From positions 203,501-267,500 of the forward strand of contig NZ_CP016614.1 of NCBI RefSeq assembly GCF_013377255.1: 64,000 nucleotides of DNA, written 5' to 3'. Both the position numbers and the translations under genes were made by a program. This document shows, piece after piece, positions 59,568 through 64,000 of this stretch (position 1 is its first letter; every line of letters begins with the position of its first letter). The DNA comes from Mannheimia granulomatis (GTDB taxonomy: Bacteria > Pseudomonadota > Gammaproteobacteria > Enterobacterales > Pasteurellaceae). Under the pieces are notes generated by a model. That model was given only the letters and a program-made list of their open reading frames with translations. It made no database searches and had not been told where the DNA came from.

Positions 59568-60587
59568 ATGGTTTTTGAACGTTTTCATCTCTCGCTTGTT
59601 GCGAAAAACAGTAAAAAAATTACAGCACTTTTAGCTTTCTTAACAGAAAATGAGCTCAAGTTTGATGAGCAAATTGAATGGTTTATTCTTGCTTATGATG
59701 ATAGAAAATTGATTGCTTGTGCAGGTTTAGCAAAAAATATCATTAAATGTGTTGCGATTAGCAAAACTTGTCGTGGTGAAGGTATTGCACTGAAATTAAT
59801 TACCGAAATAGTAAACCTTGCTTATGAGCAGCAATACACAGAATTGTTTATTTTTACTAAACCCGAATACGAAGCTCTATTTCAACATTGCGGTTTCTAT
59901 CCCATTTCTTCTGCTTATCCTTATGTAGTTTTACTGGAAAATAGTGCCACCCGATTACATAAGCAGTGCCAACAATGGCAGCAAAAAGGCGTACAAGGAG
60001 AAAAGATTGGTTCGATTGTGCTGAATGCTAACCCTTTCACACTTGGACATCGTTATTTAATCGAACAAGCACTAGAACAATGTAATCATCTCCATCTTTT
60101 TGTGGTGGAAGAAAATGCTTCAGTTTTTTCTTATCAAGAACGGTTTAATTTAGTTAAACTTGGCATTCAAGATCTCGATCATATTACATTGCATAATAGT
60201 TCACCTTACATTATTTCACGTGCCACCTTCCCTGATTATTTTATTAAAGAAAGTTGTATTGTCGATGCAGCCTATTTAGAAATTGATTTACGTCTCTTCC
60301 GACAATATATTGCTCCGGCGTTAAATATTACTCATCGCTTTGTTGGTACGGAGCCTCTCTGTGCAGTAACAGCGGAATATAATAAAAAGATGCACTATTG
60401 GCTACAACAGGCCGATATGGCTACACCCAAAATTGAGGTGGTTGAATTTGAACGCAAATATATTGAGACGCAGCCTATTTCTGCCTCTCGTGTTCGTCAG
60501 TTATGGCAAACACAGGCATGGGATGAGCTTATCCATCTTGTGCCGGAGACGACATTGGTATTTTTAAAACAAAAATCCCCATTTTAA
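59568..60587 (+). CDS. citC: Citrate lyase ligase ([citrate (pro-3S)-lyase] ligase)
   Basis: A 339-residue enzyme that acetylates the CitD prosthetic group with ATP and acetate. N-terminal GNAT-like part (about 1-140; CVAISKTCRGEGIALKLI) and C-terminal nucleotidyltransferase domain with the HxGH-type motif NPFTLGHRYLIEQA and the ISASRVRQL motif. ATG 59568 behind TAGGAG is preferred over an upstream ATG that lies in the end of acnB. The lyase genes are thus split over two divergent units: citDEF on the minus and citC on the plus strand. Confidence 0.93.
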   Translation: MVFERFHLSLVAKNSKKITALLAFLTENELKFDEQIEWFILAYDDRKLIACAGLAKNIIKCVAISKTCRGEGIALKLITEIVNLAYEQQYTELFIFTKPEYEALFQHCGFYPISSAYPYVVLLENSATRLHKQCQQWQQKGVQGEKIGSIVLNANPFTLGHRYLIEQALEQCNHLHLFVVEENASVFSYQERFNLVKLGIQDLDHITLHNSSPYIISRATFPDYFIKESCIVDAAYLEIDLRLFRQYIAPALNITHRFVGTEPLCAVTAEYNKKMHYWLQQADMATPKIEVVEFERKYIETQPISASRVRQLWQTQAWDELIHLVPETTLVFLKQKSPF

Positions 60588-60598
60588 GCAACGGGGAT
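60571..60598 (-). terminator. Terminator of the iolDEG unit, overlapping the end of citC
   Basis: ATCCCC (60575-60580) pairs with GGGGAT (60593-60598). On the minus strand the stem is followed by TTTTTG. It lies 30 bases past the iolG stop and within the last codons of citC. Confidence 0.7.
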
Positions 60599-60627
60599 AA
60601 GGTAGAAATATTCAAGTAGTGTATAGA

Positions 60628-61638
60628 TTAAACCACTTCGCTCAATTTAACCGGGCGGTTTTCTTCCAGTGATTTTTTCGCAGCTAAGGCGATTAACACC
60701 GGTTGTAAGCCGTCGTTGCCGTTTACGAGCGTTGGCTTGTCATTTACCACAGAATCCACGAAGCAGCTGATTTCGTTTGCGAAGGATTGCATATAACGCT
60801 CTAAGAAGAAGTATTTCGGTTTTTCTGCAATCACTCCATTTTCACCAGAGAACACGGCAGTTGAGCCGGTGTCGTTGGTGATGTGGATTGCACCTTTTGA
60901 ACCGAAGACTTCGGCACGTTGGTCGTAGCCGTAAGCCGCTTTACGGCTGTTATCGATGACGCCGATTGCACCGTTTTTCAGTTTTAGGGTGATGACAGCA
61001 GTGTCGATGTCGCCTGCTTTGCCTATTTCAGGATTGACCAGCACGGTTCCCACGGCAAACACTTCTTCCACTTCGCTGCCGGAGAGATAGCGGATCATAT
61101 CGAAGTCGTGAATGGTCATATCGAAGAACATACCGCCAGAAACTTTTACGTATTCAATTGGTGGTGCGTCTGGGTCGCGAGAAGTCACACGAATAACGTG
61201 CGGTTCACCAATGTCGCCGGCGGCAACACGATCTTTAATCGCTTTGAAGTTGTGGTCGAAACGGCGGTTGAAACCTACTTGGAATTTCACGCCCGCTTTT
61301 TCTACCGCAGCTAGCACCTCGTGAATTCTTGCTGGGTCTGCATCCACCGGTTTTTCACAGAAGACGTGTTTGCCCGCTTGTGCTGCTTCGATTGAGATAG
61401 GCGCATGGGTGTTGGTGGACGAGCAAACTAACACTGCATCGATTTCAGGGTCTTGCAGGATTTGTTTGTAGTCGTCATAAACGTGCGGAATGCCCATGGA
61501 TTTCGCCCAAGTGGTCAGTTCGTCAGTAATGCGAACGTCTGAAATCGCTTTGATTTCCGCGCCTTTCACATATTTGCTGATACTTTCTGAGTGTACACGA
61601 CCAATACGGCCTGCGCCGATAATGCCTACTTTTAACAT
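60628..61638 (-). CDS. iolG: myo-Inositol 2-dehydrogenase IolG
   Basis: A 336-residue Gfo/Idh/MocA dehydrogenase oxidising myo-inositol to 2-keto-myo-inositol. Seen: GIIGAGRIGRVHSESI, FCEKPVD with the catalytic lysine, QVGFNRRFDHNF, GGMFFDMTIHDFDMIRYL (catalytic Asp/His). ATG 61638 lies one base after the iolE stop, with AGGAG in the end of iolE. It works with IolE and IolD upstream. Confidence 0.94.
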   Translation of the reverse strand: MLKVGIIGAGRIGRVHSESISKYVKGAEIKAISDVRITDELTTWAKSMGIPHVYDDYKQILQDPEIDAVLVCSSTNTHAPISIEAAQAGKHVFCEKPVDADPARIHEVLAAVEKAGVKFQVGFNRRFDHNFKAIKDRVAAGDIGEPHVIRVTSRDPDAPPIEYVKVSGGMFFDMTIHDFDMIRYLSGSEVEEVFAVGTVLVNPEIGKAGDIDTAVITLKLKNGAIGVIDNSRKAAYGYDQRAEVFGSKGAIHITNDTGSTAVFSGENGVIAEKPKYFFLERYMQSFANEISCFVDSVVNDKPTLVNGNDGLQPVLIALAAKKSLEENRPVKLSEVV

Positions 61639-61639
61639 C

Positions 61640-62536
61640 TTAAACTCCTGCGGTTTCACGGATATATTTTCTGCCTTTTAAGGCGTATTCAAATGGGTTG
61701 GCGAGTGCTGGGTCTTGCTCGGCTTCCACCACCATCCAGCCTTTGTAATCGTGTTTTTCGAGAATCTCGAAAATCGGTTTGAAATCGATCACGCCATCGC
61801 CTGGGACGGTAAATGTGCCTTTTTTCACGCCTTCTAAGAAGCTCAAATCTTTCGCTTTCACTTCGGCAACGACTTCGTCACGCACATCTTTCAAGTGAAC
61901 GTGGATGATGCGGTCGATATATTTTTCTAACACGCCGAGCATCGCTTTTTGGCAGCCTTCGGAGTAGTAAAGGTGGCCTGAATCGAATAACAGATAAACA
62001 TCGTCATTCACTTCTGCCATATAGCGATCCACTTCCTCAGGCGTTTGGATACCTGTACCCATATGGTGATGCAAGCAGACTTTCATCCCTTTCTCCGCTG
62101 CCAGTTTTGCCAGCTCGTTATAACCTTCTGCCATACGTTTCCAGTCGGCATCGTCAAACACCGGTTTTTCTTTGAAGACAGATTTAGTCGTGCCTTGAAT
62201 ACTGCGACTCTGCTCGGAACAGCCGATCACTTTTGCGCCCATGGCGTGTAAGAAATCGCGGTGTTTGATGAACTCGGCGATGGTTTCTTCGCGTTTACCG
62301 TCCACAAAGAAGGTACTGAACCACGCATTACAGATTTGAATGCCACGTACCTCTAATTTGTGTTTTAGCACTTCGACATCACGTGGGTATTTGTTACCCA
62401 CTTCGCAGCCGGTGTAGCCCGCTAAGGCCATTTCACTGACGCATTGTTCGAACGTATTTTCTGCACCCAGTTCAGGCAAGTCATCGTTTGTCCAGCCGAT
62501 AGGGGCGATACCTAATTGAATGTTTTCTGCTTTCAT
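61640..62536 (-). CDS. iolE: Inosose dehydratase IolE
   Basis: A 298-residue TIM-barrel enzyme that dehydrates 2-keto-myo-inositol. Seen: LGIAPIGWTNDDLPELG, GYTGCEVGNKYP, CNAWFSTFF, VCLHHHMGTGIQTPEEVD, LLFDSGHLYYSEG, HVHLKDVR and VVEAEQDPALANPFEYA, all typical of IolE. Upstream of iolG in the same unit. Confidence 0.95.
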   Translation of the reverse strand: MKAENIQLGIAPIGWTNDDLPELGAENTFEQCVSEMALAGYTGCEVGNKYPRDVEVLKHKLEVRGIQICNAWFSTFFVDGKREETIAEFIKHRDFLHAMGAKVIGCSEQSRSIQGTTKSVFKEKPVFDDADWKRMAEGYNELAKLAAEKGMKVCLHHHMGTGIQTPEEVDRYMAEVNDDVYLLFDSGHLYYSEGCQKAMLGVLEKYIDRIIHVHLKDVRDEVVAEVKAKDLSFLEGVKKGTFTVPGDGVIDFKPIFEILEKHDYKGWMVVEAEQDPALANPFEYALKGRKYIRETAGV

Positions 62537-62574
62537 AGAGAAACCTCTTGGTTTGTAGAGAGATAATTAAGAGA

Positions 62575-62619
62575 ACAAGCGGTAGATTTTGTAAAAAAAT
62601 TTGCAAATTTGACCGCTTG
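62575..62619. terminator. Inverted uptake-signal pair between iolD and iolE
   Basis: ACAAGCGGT (62575-62583) and ACCGCTTG (62612-62619) with an AT-rich loop containing AAATTTGCAAATTT. It lies in the 124-base gap between iolD and iolE and may partly end iolD transcription. Confidence 0.65.
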
Positions 62620-62624
62620 ATGTT

Positions 62625-62647
62625 CCCCCTCTTTGCTAAAGAGGGGG
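62625..62647. repeat. Solo copy of the hairpin found at the ends of the MITE-like element
   Basis: CCCCCTCTTT-GCTA-AAGAGGGGG-type hairpin (left arm 62625-62634, right arm ending 62647), followed by ATTTG. The same core with GATTTGGCAG next to it forms both ends of the element at 22070-22253. No second end is seen here, so it is a lone copy. Confidence 0.6.
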
Positions 62648-62660
62648 ATTTGTTTTTTAA

Positions 62661-64000
62661 CTAATACTTCCGAGCCTTCGCTAACTGCTCTTCGGAGCGT
62701 TGGCGGGCTTGTTGAATGCGCTCGCTTTCCGACACTTCCGCTACGCCAACGTGCCACCAACAGCCGTAGCCGTGTGCCATGGTTTTCGGCAACACTTTAA
62801 TATCAATCAGCGTTGAAACAGTTTGCTGTTTCGCATCTTGAAGGGCTGCGCGCAGTTCGGCTTCGTTAGTCACTCGGTAAGTTTTACAGCCGTAGGCTTC
62901 GGCGTTTTTCGCGAAATCAATCGGCACTAAACCGCCGTTGAGCTGGTTGCTTTGTGCGTTGCGGAAACGGAATTCCGTGCCGAAGCTGTCCATACCGTTG
63001 CCGATTTGCAGGTTGTTGATACAGCCGTTTGCCATATTGTCGAACAGCACTACGTTGATTTTTTTACCTTCTTGGATAGAAGTCACTAACTCGGTGTGCG
63101 CCATTAAGTAAGAGCCGTCGCCGAGTAAGGCGTAAACTTCTTGCTCAGGACGGGCAATTTTCACACCAACCGCTGCGCTTACTTCGTAACCCATACAAGA
63201 GTAGCCATACTCGAGGTGGTAGGTCTCTTCGCCTTTGCTCAACCAAGTGCGTTGTAAATCGCCCGGCAAGCTACCGGCGGCAGCGACGATAATACCATCG
63301 TTTTCAATCGTTTCGTTCACGATGCCAAGCACTTGTGATTGTGTTAATTGTGAGCCGGTGAGTTGGATAAATTCTTTGTGAACCGCTTTATGATCCAAGT
63401 TATCGTTGATTTCAGGGGTGAAATTCTGGCTGTATTGCACCGCACGTAGGCGTTTGATTTCTTCAGCAAAGTCTGCTTTGGCGGTGGTAATTTCATTACC
63501 CCATTGTGCTTGATAGCTGCTTGGCAGCTTGGTAAGCAATGCTTCGAGTGTCGCCTTGGCATCGGCAACAATTTGTACGCCGTCTAATTTATAGGCATCG
63601 AAACGTGCCACATTGATGTTTAAGAACTGCACGTCCGGATGTTGGAATATCCATTTCGAAGACGTGGTGAAATCGGTGTAGCGTGTGCCGATACCGATCA
63701 CCAAATCTGCCTCTTTCGCTAAGCGGTTTGCCGCCAAGCAACCGGTTTCACCGACACCGCCGACATTCAATTCATAATCGGAAACCACCGCACTTTTACC
63801 CGCTTGGGTTTCCGCAAACGGAATGCCGAACTGTTTTGCAAATTTTTGCAGGATTTGACCCGCTTGTGAGTAACGCACACCGCCACCGCAGACGATCAGC
63901 GGCTTTTTCTTGGCGGTAATTAGTTTCACCGCATCGTTCAGCATCGCTTTGGTCGGCAGATTACGCTCTAAACGGTGAACGCGTTTTTGCAGGAAGCTGT
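62661..64000 (-). CDS. iolD: 3D-(3,5/4)-trihydroxycyclohexane-1,2-dione acylhydrolase IolD, C-terminal part
   Basis: About 446 codons of a thiamine-diphosphate enzyme; the start lies beyond the right edge. Seen: PLIVCGGGVRYSQAGQIL, AETQAGKSAV, GVGETGCLAANRLA, a central domain, then the cofactor-binding C-terminal part with YGYSCMGYEVSAAVG, LLGDGSYLMAHTEL and NMANGCINNLQ. The sequence near the end, HGYGCWWHVGVAEVS, is typical of IolD. It hydrolyses the ring of the trione in inositol breakdown. Same direction as iolE and iolG. Confidence 0.94.
   Translation of the reverse strand, partial: SFLQKRVHRLERNLPTKAMLNDAVKLITAKKKPLIVCGGGVRYSQAGQILQKFAKQFGIPFAETQAGKSAVVSDYELNVGGVGETGCLAANRLAKEADLVIGIGTRYTDFTTSSKWIFQHPDVQFLNINVARFDAYKLDGVQIVADAKATLEALLTKLPSSYQAQWGNEITTAKADFAEEIKRLRAVQYSQNFTPEINDNLDHKAVHKEFIQLTGSQLTQSQVLGIVNETIENDGIIVAAAGSLPGDLQRTWLSKGEETYHLEYGYSCMGYEVSAAVGVKIARPEQEVYALLGDGSYLMAHTELVTSIQEGKKINVVLFDNMANGCINNLQIGNGMDSFGTEFRFRNAQSNQLNGGLVPIDFAKNAEAYGCKTYRVTNEAELRAALQDAKQQTVSTLIDIKVLPKTMAHGYGCWWHVGVAEVSESERIQQARQRSEEQLAKARKY

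Overview
The window reads as chromosomal DNA of a Pasteurellaceae bacterium, most probably a Mannheimia species of ruminants. The evidence is a complete RTX leukotoxin operon whose proteins match the LktCABD family of Mannheimia (LktC 162, LktA 954, LktB 708, LktD 478 residues) and many copies of the Apl-type DNA uptake signal ACAAGCGGT, often as inverted pairs behind genes. Supporting evidence is a TbpB/TbpA transferrin receptor, a fused CitX-CitG protein as in Haemophilus, and low-GC, AT-rich spacers. The species is not fixed: the LktA N-terminus differs from what I remember of M. haemolytica, so a relative such as M. varigena or M. glucosida is possible. I saw no rRNA, tRNA, CRISPR array, prophage or transposase gene.

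Layout. 1-4.2 kb: four-carbon acid sugar operon (otnK, otnC, otnI, denD and a GntP-family permease). 4.3-8.2 kb: two broken genes (a secreted esterase and a cyclase-family enzyme), then an amino-acid ABC ATPase and binding lipoprotein with no permease gene beside them. 8.3-13 kb: dcuB, dapF, a small hydrolase, the divergent pair qorB/hxlR, and an SMR efflux gene. 13-20.6 kb: leukotoxin operon on the minus strand. 20.6-30 kb: xylose locus (xylB, xylA, divergent xylFGH, an aldo/keto reductase, xylR); xylB and xylF carry frameshifts and a MITE-like element lies between xylA and xylB. 30-38 kb: gluconate genes (gntR, gntK, gluconate permease) split by an iron-regulated tbpBA operon. 38-41 kb: LysR regulator, aspartate/glutamate racemase, and a deletion scar joining the first 29 codons of a Dcu-type transporter to a 5'-truncated gabD. 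41-48.8 kb: inositol genes (iolB, iolA, a sugar ABC transporter, a Gfo/Idh/MocA dehydrogenase). 48.9-60.6 kb: citrate lyase locus that also holds a PrpF-like isomerase, a DASS tricarboxylate-type transporter, a GntR/UTRA regulator and aconitase B. 60.6-64 kb: iolG, iolE and part of iolD.

How it works together. Most of the window is a catabolic archipelago: each block pairs an importer with its enzymes and usually its own regulator (XylR, GntR, LysR, GntR/UTRA). Two virulence-associated units, leukotoxin and the transferrin receptor, sit among these blocks. The most interesting block is the citrate lyase locus. Transporter, PrpF-like isomerase, aconitase B, citrate lyase (citDEF), its ligase (citC) and its cofactor enzyme (citXG) would together make a route from external trans- or cis-aconitate (or citrate) to acetate and oxaloacetate. 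A shared near-palindromic motif in front of both divergent units suggests one regulator.

Caution: at least five coding interruptions in this window are single-base events, three of them in runs of A or G. They may be real pseudogenes, phase-variable tracts or base-calling errors; raw reads would decide.
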